Origin: Collinsella sp. | Lineage (GTDB): Bacteria; Actinomycetota; Coriobacteriia; Coriobacteriales; Coriobacteriaceae | Direction: 5' to 3' | Length of the DNA: 38,249 nucleotides | Assembly: GCA_019425005.1 (NCBI GenBank) | Contig: JAHYYK010000021.1 | Span: forward strand, 1-38,249 | Part shown: in pieces, positions 22,980 through 32,233 of the stretch | Numbering within the stretch: position 1 is the first letter of the stretch | How the letters are laid out: each line of letters begins with the position of its first letter | The notes under the pieces: model-generated | What the model was told of the DNA's origin: nothing | The model's input: only the letters and a program-made list of their open reading frames with translations | The model's database searches: none | Program-made: the position numbers and the translations under genes

Positions 22980-23559
22980 AGGCGAGGAGGTCGGGGAACC
23001 AGGTTGGCTTGGGCTGGTTGGGCGTGCGCTCGGCCAGGACCAGCTCCATCCAACACATGTCGTACCAGCGGCCGAACTTTTGCGCGCAGCGGTCGAAGGC
23101 GCCCACCAGGCGGTATCCCATGTGGGCATGGAAATCCTGGCTGTTGTGCGTCAGATACTCGTCGTCCTTATCGTGCGGCACGGCGATGAGCGCGCACATG
23201 CTGGTGATGCCCATCGCGACCAAGCATTGCTTGAGCGCGTCGTGCAGCCTGCGGCCCAGCCCGCCGTGGCACACGTCGCGCGCCAGATAGATCGACGTCT
23301 CGACCGACCAGTCATAGGCCTCGCGGCTGTTAAGCGCGCCCACATAGGCATAGCCCACTGGGTGCCCGTCCAGCTCCATCACCAAATACGGGTAGCGCTT
23401 GAGCGTACGCTCGATGCGCCCGGCGAACTCCTCAACGCTCGGCACCTCGTATTCGCAGGTTATCGCCGTCTCGCGTACATACGGCTCATAAATGGCAAGC
23501 AACGCCGCCGCATCATCGGGCGTCGCCAGGCGAATCGTCGGCTCGGACATCTCGGGCAT
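22978..23559 (-). CDS. GNAT-family N-acetyltransferase (phosphinothricin acetyltransferase-like)
   Basis: This 193-residue acetyl-CoA-dependent acetyltransferase contains TIRLATPDDAAALLAIYEPYV, ITCEYEVPSVEEF, the acetyl-CoA loop CHGGLGRRL near residue 108 and the C-terminal NSQDFHAHMGYRLVGAF, as in the Pat/MnaT branch that acetylates amino-acid-like amines. GGAGGGG precedes the ATG at 23559 by four bases; an ATG three codons later is also possible. The stop lies at the edge of the shared double hairpin. The specific substrate is unknown. Confidence 0.85.
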   Translation of the reverse strand: MPEMSEPTIRLATPDDAAALLAIYEPYVRETAITCEYEVPSVEEFAGRIERTLKRYPYLVMELDGHPVGYAYVGALNSREAYDWSVETSIYLARDVCHGGLGRRLHDALKQCLVAMGITSMCALIAVPHDKDDEYLTHNSQDFHAHMGYRLVGAFDRCAQKFGRWYDMCWMELVLAERTPNQPKPTWFPDLLA

Positions 23560-23584
23560 ACAGCCCCTCCCCCACAAAAGCAAA

Positions 23585-23619
23585 GGCCGCCCTGCGCCAA
23601 ACCCAGGCGTAGGGCGGCC
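23585..23619 (-). terminator. Terminator after the threonine aldolase gene
   Basis: GGCCGCCCTGCGCC (23585-23598) pairs with GGCGTAGGGCGGCC (23606-23619) over fourteen positions with one mismatch. On the minus strand it is followed by TTTGCTTTTG. It lies just beyond the aldolase stop and before the GNAT start. Confidence 0.75.
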
Positions 23620-23637
23620 CCTCGTCATTACATCAAG

Positions 23638-24663
23638 CTACAGGACAGCCGCCAGCGCGTCGATGTCCTCCTGCGTCGTGGCCCAGCTGGTGCAAAAGCG
23701 CACCACCGTGTGGGTATCGTCGTACTTTTCCCAGTACTCGATCGCCGCATGCTCGCGAATGCGGGCCATGTCCTCGTTGGGCAGAATCACGAACTGCTGG
23801 TTTGTGGGCGTCTCCAAAAAGAACTGGTAGCCGCGCTCGTGCAGCACACGACGCAGCGCCTGGGCCGTCTGAATCGCCTGTCGACCAATCTCAAAATACA
23901 GGCCATCGGTAAAGAGCGCCTCAAACTGCACGCCCGTCAGGCGGCCCTTGGCCAACAGCGCGCCGTGCTGCTTAATACGCGGAATGGGATGCGCCGGAGC
24001 GTGCATGCCGCAGAACACCACAGCCTCGCCGCAAAGCGCGCCGCACTTGGTGCCGCCGATGTAGAACACGTCGCACAGCTGCGCCAGCTCGGGCAGAATG
24101 AGGTCGCACTCGTCGGCTGCCAGCGCATAGGCCAGTCGGGCGCCATCCACAAACAGCGGAATCTCGCGCTTCTGGCACACCGCGTGAATCGCCGCGAGCT
24201 CGGCCTTGGAGTACAGCGTGCCGTACTCAGTCGACAGGCTCACGTACACGGCACCCGGGAACACCGCGTGCTCGTAGCTCTCGTTTTCGTAGAACACCTG
24301 GATATAGTTCTCGAGGTCCTCGGCGTGCATCTTGCCCTCGTAGCCGGGAATGGTGAGCACCTTGTGGCCGCCAAACTCGATAGCGCCCGCCTCATGGCAG
24401 GCGACGTGGCCAGTCTCAGCAGCAACGACGCCCTCGTACGGCGCGAGCAGCATGTCGATCACCGTCGCGTTGGCCTGCGTGCCGCCCACTAGAAAAAACA
24501 CGTCGGCGTCGGGCGCCTGACAGACCTCGCGGATAAGCTGCTTGGCACGCTCGGTGTGCGCATCGGTACCGTAGCCGGACTGCGGCTCCATGTTGGTGTC
24601 GACGAGCGCCTGCAGCACTGCCGGATGTGCGCCGTGGGAATAGTCGTTGTTAAACGCGAGCAT
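23638..24663 (-). CDS. Low-specificity L-threonine aldolase (PLP-dependent)
   Basis: This 341-residue fold-type I PLP enzyme cleaves threonine or allo-threonine to glycine and acetaldehyde. It has FNNDYSHGAHP at the start, QSGYGTDAHTERA, LVGGTQANATVI, the ring-stacking His86 in AETGHVACHE, PLFVDGARLAYAL and the PLP Lys206 in YIGGTKCGAL. The start at 24663 follows AGAGGA. The gene begins 46 bases after the PAP2 stop, on the same strand, so cotranscription is possible. Related aromatic beta-eliminating lyases share the fold, so the exact substrate is not certain. Confidence 0.9.
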   Translation of the reverse strand: MLAFNNDYSHGAHPAVLQALVDTNMEPQSGYGTDAHTERAKQLIREVCQAPDADVFFLVGGTQANATVIDMLLAPYEGVVAAETGHVACHEAGAIEFGGHKVLTIPGYEGKMHAEDLENYIQVFYENESYEHAVFPGAVYVSLSTEYGTLYSKAELAAIHAVCQKREIPLFVDGARLAYALAADECDLILPELAQLCDVFYIGGTKCGALCGEAVVFCGMHAPAHPIPRIKQHGALLAKGRLTGVQFEALFTDGLYFEIGRQAIQTAQALRRVLHERGYQFFLETPTNQQFVILPNEDMARIREHAAIEYWEKYDDTHTVVRFCTSWATTQEDIDALAAVL

Positions 24664-24708
24664 GGCAATCCTCTCTAGCCGGGCACGGGCCCGATGATTC
24701 AAACGGGG

Positions 24709-25572
24709 CTATTGTACGCCGTTGGGATAGGCAATGCGCGCGGCAAGACACTCAAGCGCCAGCACCAGGGCAAAGCCGCAGCTCACATCACTCAAAAAGT
24801 GAGCTCCAATCACGATACGACCAAAGGCGACGAGTGCCGAGACCACAGCCGCCGTCCAAAAGACCGCCCGGCGACGCGAAGGTTTTTCCTTAAAGGCCGC
24901 CGCGGGAAGCCCTGCGAGCATAAGGCCGATCGCCGCGTGCGCCGTGTGTCCGCTCGCAAACGACTTAAAGCCGTCCTTGATCACGCCGGCGGCAATAAAG
25001 GCCCACTTGTCGGGGTTGCCGATCACCCACCACGGCTGAAAATTGAGCCCCGGCGTGACCTCGATCACGCGCATGCGCGGGCGCGACCACAGCGGCTTGA
25101 CGATCACGTTGAGGATAATGGCCTGAGCGACCCACACGGCAAGTACCATCAACGCCCAGCGCGTGAGCTCGTCGGACTCGGTCGCGCGCGTGAGGCGATA
25201 GACGATAAGGTTGGCAGCGATGACCAGCACAAACGTCAGCACCAACTGAACAGCGATGAGTTTGCCGCCAACCTTCAGGGACGAGACGATCTCGTAGCCG
25301 ACCAGGCCAACGTTGACGAGGATGCCGAGCACGGCGAGCCATTTGCTCCCCCTGGAGTCGGGACGCACCGCGCGCACGAGCATAACGCCCGCGACGCTTG
25401 TCGTCAGCTCGAACGGCAGCTCGCCGGCAGCCTCGATAAAGCGGCCGTACATGCTGCCGACGTTGAACAGCGCACTCGAGATCTGATAATCGAAGAAGCT
25501 GCCCACGCCCAGACAAAGGCACAGGACAACCGCGATAATGGCGACATCTTTCTTATAGATGTATCCGAACAT
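24709..25572 (-). CDS. PAP2-superfamily membrane phosphatase
   Basis: This 287-residue protein with about six or seven hydrophobic segments carries the three phosphatase motifs late in the sequence: KPLWSRPR (about 159-166), ASGHTAH with His210, and RIVIGAHFLSDV with Arg252, His258 and Asp262. Such enzymes dephosphorylate lipid or isoprenoid pyrophosphates at the membrane. PSGH is replaced by ASGH, which is tolerated in the family. The ATG at 25572 follows AAAGGA. It lies downstream of mfd on the same strand, with a structured region between them. Confidence 0.87.
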   Translation of the reverse strand: MFGYIYKKDVAIIAVVLCLCLGVGSFFDYQISSALFNVGSMYGRFIEAAGELPFELTTSVAGVMLVRAVRPDSRGSKWLAVLGILVNVGLVGYEIVSSLKVGGKLIAVQLVLTFVLVIAANLIVYRLTRATESDELTRWALMVLAVWVAQAIILNVIVKPLWSRPRMRVIEVTPGLNFQPWWVIGNPDKWAFIAAGVIKDGFKSFASGHTAHAAIGLMLAGLPAAAFKEKPSRRRAVFWTAAVVSALVAFGRIVIGAHFLSDVSCGFALVLALECLAARIAYPNGVQ

Positions 25573-25675
25573 GCTTTCCTTTCGGTCGGTCGAAGGGCGG
25601 TCAGCCTGCAATGTAGGTGAGACGAAGATGGCTTTGTCCCGTAAATACCCTTACAGGTTGAGCATAAGTAAGCGA

Positions 25676-25773
25676 AAACGTTCCATTTGTGGCAAGGTGG
25701 CCCGAAGGAGGAGGGAAGCGTACTTGCGTACGCGACCGACGAGTGAGGGTCAGATTGCCCAAATGGGGCGTTT
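25676..25773. other. 98-bp structured element between mfd and the PAP2 gene
   Basis: AAACGTTCCATTTGTGGCAA (25676-25695) pairs with TTGCCCAAATGGGGCGTTT (25755-25773) with two mismatches and one bulge. Inside, GCGTAC-TTGC-GTACGC (25718-25733) is a perfect hairpin. On the minus strand the element lies 15 bases after the mfd stop and is followed by CGTTTT, so it could terminate mfd. The inner CTCAC and GGTCGCG segments weakly recall the conserved loop of the hairpins at 34701 and 35644. Confidence 0.55.
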
Positions 25774-25787
25774 GCAGCGTCGACCCG

Positions 25788-28700
25788 TTAGTCGTCGTCG
25801 CTCGCACCCAGCTGCTGCAGCAGCATGAGCGCAGCCGCCACCGGGCCGGTGCCGTCGTTGGCATCGAGGCCGCGACCCAGGCCGCTGCCCGCGCCGGCGC
25901 CCGCCTTGTAGGGCACGGAGAGCTTGCGACTCTTGGGAAAGTTCACCGCGCCATAGCGGGTCTTAAGCTCAAAGGCCACCTTCTTGGGCACGTCGACGCC
26001 CAAAAACGTGATGCGACCGCCGCTGAGCGTGACGCTCTCGAGCCCCAGGCGCTCGCCGCGAATGCGGATGCGCGCGCGGTTGAACAGGTTGAGTTCCGCC
26101 AACGGCAGCTCACCATGCGCGGCCTCGGTCTCCTCCTGCACCTCGTCGACACTCTCCAGGTCCTCGGCCGCCGCGAGCTTACGGTACACGAGCACGCGCT
26201 GGTCCACCGCCGGCAGGTACTCCTCGGACAAGAAGTAATCGGCCGGCAGGTTAATGCCCACGCTCGCCGCCTCCACGCCGGCATCGTCATCGCCGCGTGC
26301 CTCGGCCACGGCCTGTCCCAGCATCTGCGTAAACAGGTCAAAGCCCACACTCGACAGGTTGCCGTGCTGCTCGGCACCCATGAGCGAACCGGCACCGCGG
26401 ATCTCCAGATCGCGCATGGCAATGCGCATGCCGCTGCCCAGGTCCTGGAACTCGGAAAGCGCGGTCAGACGTGCCGTGGCCTCCTCGGTAAGCGGCAGCT
26501 CGCCTGGGAACATAAAGTACGCGTATGCCTGCGTGGCTGAGCGGCCCACGCGGCCCTTGAGCTGGTAGAGCTGTGCCAGGCCCAGGCGCTGCGAGTCCTC
26601 GATGATGAGCGTGTTGGCGGTCGCGTTGTCGATACCGCTCTCCACGATGGTCGTGGCGATGAGCACGTCAATCTTCTTGGTCGCGAACTCGATCATCACG
26701 TCCTCGACCTCGCGCGGGCTCATCTTGCCGTGCGCCACGCCCACGCGCGCCTCGGGCGCGGCCTCGTGCACGCGCGCCACGGCGTCGTCGATGGTCTTGA
26801 CGCGGTTGGACACGTAGTACACCTGGCCGCCGCGGCCCACCTCCAGACGAATCGCCGCGCTCACCACGTCGGGGTCGTACTCCCCCACGTGCACGATCAC
26901 GGGGCGGCGCCCGGTCGGCGGCGTGGTGATCAGGCTCATGTCGCGCACGCCGCTCGTGGCCATCTGCATGGTTCGCGGAATCGGCGTTGCCGAAAGCGTG
27001 AGCACGTCGATCTGCTCGCGCAGGTTCTTGAGCTGCTCCTTATGCTGCACGCCAAAGCGCTGCTCCTCGTCGATGATCACCAGGCCCAGGTTTTTTGGGT
27101 TCACATCGGCCGAAAGCAAGCGGTGCGTACCGATAAGCACATCAATCGTGCCCTCGGCAAACGCCTTGAGTGCGCGCTTTTGCTGCGCCGGCGTGCGGAA
27201 GCGGCTGAGCACCTCGACCTCAAGGCCAAACGGGGCAAAGCGCTCAAAGAACGTCTCGTAGTGCTGCTGGGCCAGAATGGTCGTGGGGCAGAGCACCATG
27301 ACCTGGCGTCCGGAGTCAACGCACTTAAACGCCGCGCGCAGGGCGACCTCGGTCTTGCCAAAGCCCACGTCGCCGCAGAGCAGGCGGTCCATGGGTTTGG
27401 GCGCCTCCATGTCGGCCTTAATGTCGGCGATGGCCTCCAGCTGGTCGCGCGTCTCGTCGTAAGGAAAGCTCTCCTCCATCTCGATCTGCTCGGGCGTATC
27501 GGGAGGACAGGCGACACCGGCAATCGAGGAGCGGCGCGTATACAGATCGACCAGGTCAAACGCCAGCTTTTTGGCGTTCTTGCGCGCCTTGTTGGTGGCA
27601 CGCGTCCAGTCGGCGGTGTTGAGCCTGGTCAGGCGCGGCTTGTCGCCGTCGGGTCCAACATAGCGCGTGATGCGGTCGACCTGCTCGAGCGGCACGTAGA
27701 GCTTGTCGCCATCGGCATATTCCAGCAAAAAGTAGTCGCGCTCCTTGCCGCCCACTTCCTGGCGCGCGATCTCGCTAAAGAGCGCGATGCCGTGAGTGGC
27801 GTGCACCACGTAGTCGCCCGGCTTAAACGGGAACGTGATCTGCGTAATGTCCACCTTGCGGCGGCTGCGCGCGCGGTTGGCGTCCATGCGGGCGTTGAGG
27901 TCGGCGATTGAGAACACGGCCAGGTTGGCATCAGGCACCACCACGCCCTGCGGCAGGGCGGCATCGACAAAGGTCACGCGTCCGCGCGAGATGGTGGGCA
28001 CGGCGGCACCGGCGGCGGCCTGGGCCGCGCCCGCCTCGAGCGAGCGGGCGTTGAGCGCATCGGCATGGCGCTCGCGAATCGAGACATGGGCCTCCTGGCG
28101 GGCGGCACGATCGGCAGAATCCGCCGCCGCCACGCGCACACGGTCGCCGATGGCGCCGGCGTTTTCGGGCGCCGCGGTCAGCGACTCCTCAAACGTAATG
28201 CCCTCGTCGCCAAAGGTGAGCTCCATCGACTCGCGCGCACCGCGGTCGGGGATGGCAAACACGCAGGCATAGCGCTTGCCCACGACCTCCTGGATGCGCG
28301 TCATAAAACGGTTGTCCGAGCCTGCGATAGCAGGCTGCTCAATCTTGAGCTCGGCCGTCACCGCACCGCCGGCACGGATGAGGCTTACGTAGTTCAAGCG
28401 CTGCTGAGCACCAAAATCGAGCTGCTGGGCACGCACGTATAGGCCGTCCAGGCGGTCAATCCCCGCCTCGCCGGCACGGGCCTCGATATCCTCATAGGCG
28501 CGCAGGCAGTCATCGAACAGCGAGCGCGGCTCGGACAGGACCACAAGCGCGCGGCCGCTCACGTGCGCCAACGGGCTCACAGTCTGGCCGTACATCACCG
28601 GCAAAAAGCGGTCGAGCTCGGGCGTGACGATGCGCGCGTCCACCATCTCGAGCAGCGCCGCCAGCTTGCTATCGCTCTGGCTGGCGCGATAGAGCGCCAC

Positions 28701-29420
28701 ATGCATGTTGTGGACGGCCTCGTCGGCGAGCGCCAACTCGCGGCACGGGAAGATCTCGATGCTGTCCTCGTTGCCGATGGTCTGCCCCGTGGAGCTCACC
28801 ATGCGACGGATGCGGTCGATCTCGTCGCCAAAGAACTCGATGCGCACGGGCGCTTTTTCCTGCGCGGGGAACACCTCGACGGTGTCGCCGTGCACACGGA
28901 ACAGGCCGGGCGCGTCGGCGGCGCCGGCATTGGTGTAGCCCATGCCCACCAGGCGCTGCGGCACCTCGTCAAAGGGAATCTCCTCGCCCACCGCAAAAGT
29001 GGTGGATTCCCAATAGCGGCTCTCGACCGGCGGCACGCAGCGCAGCAGCGCGCGAGCCGAGGCGACCATGATGCAGTTGTCGCCGCGCACGATGCGCCCC
29101 AGGGCCTCGCAGCGCTGCGCCACCACGGCATCGTCGGGCGCCTGCTCGCGCCACGGATAGTCCTTGCGCTCGGGAAAACGGCACACGTGCGCCAGGCCCA
29201 CGTAGGCGGCAAGGCTGCGCGCGGCACGATCGGCCGCATCCTCGCCACTCACGATGTAGACCGTGGGGCGCGGGCGGCGCGCAAACTGAGCGGCGGCCAT
29301 AAGCGTTCGGCCCGACTGAGACACGGCCAGCGTCACGTCCTCGCCGGCATCGAGCCCGGCCTCGACGGTCTGCAGTGCCTCGGCAGTGTAGAGCTGCGCG
29401 GCTATACGGTGAATGAGCAT
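25788..29420 (-). CDS. mfd: Transcription-repair coupling factor Mfd
   Basis: This 1210-residue ATP-driven translocase removes stalled RNA polymerase and recruits UvrA. The domain order is normal. UvrB-like N-terminal domains carry CRFPERKDYPWREQAP and FFGDEIDRIRRM. The RNA-polymerase-interaction domain is near 530-590, with VVHATHGIALF and YADGDKLYVPLEQ. The RecG-like translocase has GDVGFGKTE near 683 and the DEEQ box near 783. QLKGRVGRS and the TRCF C-terminal domain follow. An Ala/Arg-rich stretch near 440-475 (AARQEAHVSIRERHADALN) looks like a local insertion. The start at 29420 follows GGAGGA. Confidence 0.96.
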   Translation of the reverse strand: MLIHRIAAQLYTAEALQTVEAGLDAGEDVTLAVSQSGRTLMAAAQFARRPRPTVYIVSGEDAADRAARSLAAYVGLAHVCRFPERKDYPWREQAPDDAVVAQRCEALGRIVRGDNCIMVASARALLRCVPPVESRYWESTTFAVGEEIPFDEVPQRLVGMGYTNAGAADAPGLFRVHGDTVEVFPAQEKAPVRIEFFGDEIDRIRRMVSSTGQTIGNEDSIEIFPCRELALADEAVHNMHVALYRASQSDSKLAALLEMVDARIVTPELDRFLPVMYGQTVSPLAHVSGRALVVLSEPRSLFDDCLRAYEDIEARAGEAGIDRLDGLYVRAQQLDFGAQQRLNYVSLIRAGGAVTAELKIEQPAIAGSDNRFMTRIQEVVGKRYACVFAIPDRGARESMELTFGDEGITFEESLTAAPENAGAIGDRVRVAAADSADRAARQEAHVSIRERHADALNARSLEAGAAQAAAGAAVPTISRGRVTFVDAALPQGVVVPDANLAVFSIADLNARMDANRARSRRKVDITQITFPFKPGDYVVHATHGIALFSEIARQEVGGKERDYFLLEYADGDKLYVPLEQVDRITRYVGPDGDKPRLTRLNTADWTRATNKARKNAKKLAFDLVDLYTRRSSIAGVACPPDTPEQIEMEESFPYDETRDQLEAIADIKADMEAPKPMDRLLCGDVGFGKTEVALRAAFKCVDSGRQVMVLCPTTILAQQHYETFFERFAPFGLEVEVLSRFRTPAQQKRALKAFAEGTIDVLIGTHRLLSADVNPKNLGLVIIDEEQRFGVQHKEQLKNLREQIDVLTLSATPIPRTMQMATSGVRDMSLITTPPTGRRPVIVHVGEYDPDVVSAAIRLEVGRGGQVYYVSNRVKTIDDAVARVHEAAPEARVGVAHGKMSPREVEDVMIEFATKKIDVLIATTIVESGIDNATANTLIIEDSQRLGLAQLYQLKGRVGRSATQAYAYFMFPGELPLTEEATARLTALSEFQDLGSGMRIAMRDLEIRGAGSLMGAEQHGNLSSVGFDLFTQMLGQAVAEARGDDDAGVEAASVGINLPADYFLSEEYLPAVDQRVLVYRKLAAAEDLESVDEVQEETEAAHGELPLAELNLFNRARIRIRGERLGLESVTLSGGRITFLGVDVPKKVAFELKTRYGAVNFPKSRKLSVPYKAGAGAGSGLGRGLDANDGTGPVAAALMLLQQLGASDDD

Positions 29421-29446
29421 GCTGTTCCTCCGGCATCGCAACGCCA

Positions 29447-29473
29447 AAAGCCCGCCGGAGCAAGCTCGGCGGG
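29447..29473 (-). terminator. Terminator-like hairpin between nth and mfd
   Basis: On the minus strand CCCGCCGAGC, TT and GCTCCGGCGGG form a stem with one bulged C, followed by CTTTT. It lies about 100 bases past the nth stop and just before the mfd ribosome binding site. Confidence 0.65.
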
Positions 29474-29577
29474 TCGTACGTCAAATACATTGTCTGCCAT
29501 GGTAGCGCATGGAGAGGACTCCGGCTCAAGGGCAAACCCAGCCCCGCAAAAAACGCCAGACGAAGATGCGTTCCGCC

Positions 29578-30243
29578 CTACCCCGCTACGCGCACGCTGG
29601 GGCACAAATCTGCCAGCGGACACTCGTCACACTTGGGTTTGCGGGCGTCGCAGATCTCGCGACCGAAGGTGATCCACTGGTGGTTGACCGACTCCCAATA
29701 CTCGTGCGGCAAAATCTTGAGCAGATCCTGCTCGGTCTTGAGCGGCTCCTTGGCGTGCGTCTTGGGGCTCAGCATCAGGCGGTGCGCAATGCGGTTGACG
29801 TGCGTATCGACCGCGATGCCCTCGACGATGCCAAACCCCACGTTGAGCACGATGTTTGCCGTCTTGCGCCCCACGCCCGGCAGCTTGACAAGCTCCTTCA
29901 TGTCGGCCGGCACCTCGCCGCCATAGTCGGCGACGATCATCTGCGCGGCCTCGACGGCATGTTTGGCTTTGCTCTTGTAGAAGCCGAGCGACTTGATGGT
30001 GTCCGCCACGTCAGCTACGCTCGCCCCGGCCATGGCCTCGGGCGTAGGCCACTGGGCAAACAGCCGCGGCGTCACCTTGTTGACCTGCATATCGGTCGTT
30101 TGCGCCGAAAGCAGCACTGCGATCAGCAGGCGGAAGGGATTCTCGTGGTCCAAAAAGCACTCGACCGGGCCATAGCGACGGTTGAGGCGCTCACACACCT
30201 CGATGGCGCGCTCGCGCTTGGCGGCATTGGTCTCGCGTGGCAT
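29578..30243 (-). CDS. nth: Endonuclease III
   Basis: This 221-residue bifunctional base-excision glycosylase/AP lyase acts on oxidised pyrimidines. The helix-hairpin-helix LPGVGRKTAN carries the catalytic Lys127, and Asp146 is in VDTHVNR. The [4Fe-4S] cysteines C198, C205, C208 and C214 have the standard C-x6-C-x2-C-x5-C spacing. The start at 30243 follows GAGGAG; an earlier in-frame start is unsupported. It sits 63 bases after the ABC exporter gene and ahead of mfd, forming a small repair cluster. Confidence 0.95.
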   Translation of the reverse strand: MPRETNAAKRERAIEVCERLNRRYGPVECFLDHENPFRLLIAVLLSAQTTDMQVNKVTPRLFAQWPTPEAMAGASVADVADTIKSLGFYKSKAKHAVEAAQMIVADYGGEVPADMKELVKLPGVGRKTANIVLNVGFGIVEGIAVDTHVNRIAHRLMLSPKTHAKEPLKTEQDLLKILPHEYWESVNHQWITFGREICDARKPKCDECPLADLCPSVRVAG

Positions 30244-30306
30244 AACGACTCCTCGGCTCAACGGCACAATAAACTTATGGGCACAATTGTCCCACGTCCG
30301 AGACGT

Positions 30307-32109
30307 TTACGCCTCCAAGAATGCGCCGGTCTGACGGCTCCACAGGCTCGCATACTCGCCGCCCGCCTCGACGAGCTGCACATGCGTGCCGTCCTCGACA
30401 ATCTCACCATCCGCCAGCACCACGATGCGGTCGAGCGCCGCCACGGTGGACAGGCGATGTGCCACCACAATGGAGGTGCGGCCGCGCATCAGGTTCTCGA
30501 GAGCTTCCTGCACCAGCGCCTCGGATTCACTGTCCAGGGCAGACGTCGCCTCGTCGAGCACCAGAATCGGCGCGTCGGTGAGGATGGCACGGGCAATGGC
30601 CACGCGCTGGCGCTGACCGCCCGAAAGCTTGACGCCGCGCTCGCCCACCATGGTGTCGAAGCCATGGGGCAGGCGGTCGATGAATTCCAGGGCATTGGCC
30701 AGGCGCGCGGCCTCGCGAATTTGCTCGTCGGTGGCATCAGGGCGGCCGTAGGCGATATTCTCGCGAATGGAGCGGTGGAACAGCAACGCCTCCTGTGGCA
30801 CGTAGGCAACCTGACGACGCAGGCTCTGCTGCGTACAGCGCGAGACGTCCTGACCATCCACGAGCACGCGGCCGCCCTGCACATCGTCCAAGCGCAGCAA
30901 CAGCTTGGTAAGCGTCGTCTTGCCCGAGCCCGATTTGCCCACCAGGCCCACGCGCTGGCCCGCCGCCACATGGAGCGTCAAGTCGTCGAATACGCTCTCG
31001 CCCGCCGCGGCGTCACGATAGGCAAAGTTCAAATGCTCAAAATCAATCGCGCCCTCGCCCACCTTGAGCTCGGGAGCATGTTCGTCGTCCGCCACCAGGC
31101 GCGGCTCGTCCAGCACGCGCGTCATCTCGGCGGCGTCACCCAGCGCGCGGTTGATACGCTGCATCATGGAGCTCACGTAGTTCAGACGCATAGTGAGGTT
31201 GTACGTATAGGTAAAGATCATGACGAGCGCGCCGGCCGAGATGCCAAACCACGCGTTGCCGCCCGCCACAAACACGCTCACCACCGCCATGGTAATGACG
31301 ATAAGACCCGAGGTCGTAAAGTTGCGCTGCATCATGGCGTGCATCGACACCGTCTCGGCATCGCGCGCGGCGCGGTCGGCGGCATCGAACAGATCGCGCT
31401 CAAAGTCTTCGCGCCCGCAGGTCTTGACGGCCAGGATGTTCGTGACCGCGTCGGAAAGCACACCCGACAGCTTGTTCTGCGCGGCGGACGTCGCAGCCGA
31501 AAGCGGCATGATGCGCTTGTACATAAGCCAGACAAACGCAATGTAGACGACCATGATGCCCACCAGGATCACGGTAAATGTGGGCACCACCGGGGCGAGT
31601 GCCGCCACCGTGCAGATGATCGAAGTAATGGTGGGAATGAGCGAATACACCGTCACGTCCACCAGCCCCGTATAGCCGCTCATAAAACGGCTCGTCTGGC
31701 TCACAAGCGATCCGCCAAAGCGGCTGGTGTGGAATGTCATGGATTGATTGGAAAGCGTGTCGAAGCACAGGCGCGCTAGGTGATAGTTGCCCGCGATCTC
31801 GAGCTTGTAGACGGTGTAGTCCTGCAGCTTGGAAAGGATCTGGCCCACCAGGTTAACGAGCACGAGTGCCAGAATGTAAGGGCCAAAGACCTCAAACACC
31901 TGGTCACCCGCCACGGGATCGGCTTGAACCCGGTCGACAATGAGGGCCATCACATAGGTATTGGCAAACGTCAGCAAAAAGATGTAGCCCGCCGACGAGA
32001 ACACCGAGAGAAAGACAATCAGCGGCTGCGTGCGCGTGACGCTCCAAAAACGCTGCAGCGTGCGGCGCACGGTGGAGCGTTTGAGCGGACTGGTGCTTCT
32101 CTGAGACAT
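30307..32109 (-). CDS. ABC-type exporter, fused membrane and ATPase domains
   Basis: This 600-residue half-transporter probably works as a homodimer. The transmembrane domain (about 25-330) has six predicted helices. The nucleotide-binding domain (about 355-595) has Walker A GKSGSGKTT near 393, signature LSGGQRQR near 497, Walker B ILVLDEATSALD near 516 and the switch His in VVAHRLST. It resembles MsbA/MdlB-like lipid or multidrug exporters, and a single half-transporter gene fits a homodimer. AAAGGA precedes the ATG at 32109. The substrate cannot be read from sequence. Confidence 0.92.
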   Translation of the reverse strand: MSQRSTSPLKRSTVRRTLQRFWSVTRTQPLIVFLSVFSSAGYIFLLTFANTYVMALIVDRVQADPVAGDQVFEVFGPYILALVLVNLVGQILSKLQDYTVYKLEIAGNYHLARLCFDTLSNQSMTFHTSRFGGSLVSQTSRFMSGYTGLVDVTVYSLIPTITSIICTVAALAPVVPTFTVILVGIMVVYIAFVWLMYKRIMPLSAATSAAQNKLSGVLSDAVTNILAVKTCGREDFERDLFDAADRAARDAETVSMHAMMQRNFTTSGLIVITMAVVSVFVAGGNAWFGISAGALVMIFTYTYNLTMRLNYVSSMMQRINRALGDAAEMTRVLDEPRLVADDEHAPELKVGEGAIDFEHLNFAYRDAAAGESVFDDLTLHVAAGQRVGLVGKSGSGKTTLTKLLLRLDDVQGGRVLVDGQDVSRCTQQSLRRQVAYVPQEALLFHRSIRENIAYGRPDATDEQIREAARLANALEFIDRLPHGFDTMVGERGVKLSGGQRQRVAIARAILTDAPILVLDEATSALDSESEALVQEALENLMRGRTSIVVAHRLSTVAALDRIVVLADGEIVEDGTHVQLVEAGGEYASLWSRQTGAFLEA

Positions 32110-32233
32110 GGGCTTCCTTTCGCGTCTGATAGGGCGAAACGCCATTGTTGCACATTAAAGTGCGCTTTAGGCAAGGGCGACGCGAAAAGCGCTGCGTCCC
32201 GCGCTTGCGCCGATGCCCCGCCGCCAGGCGCAG

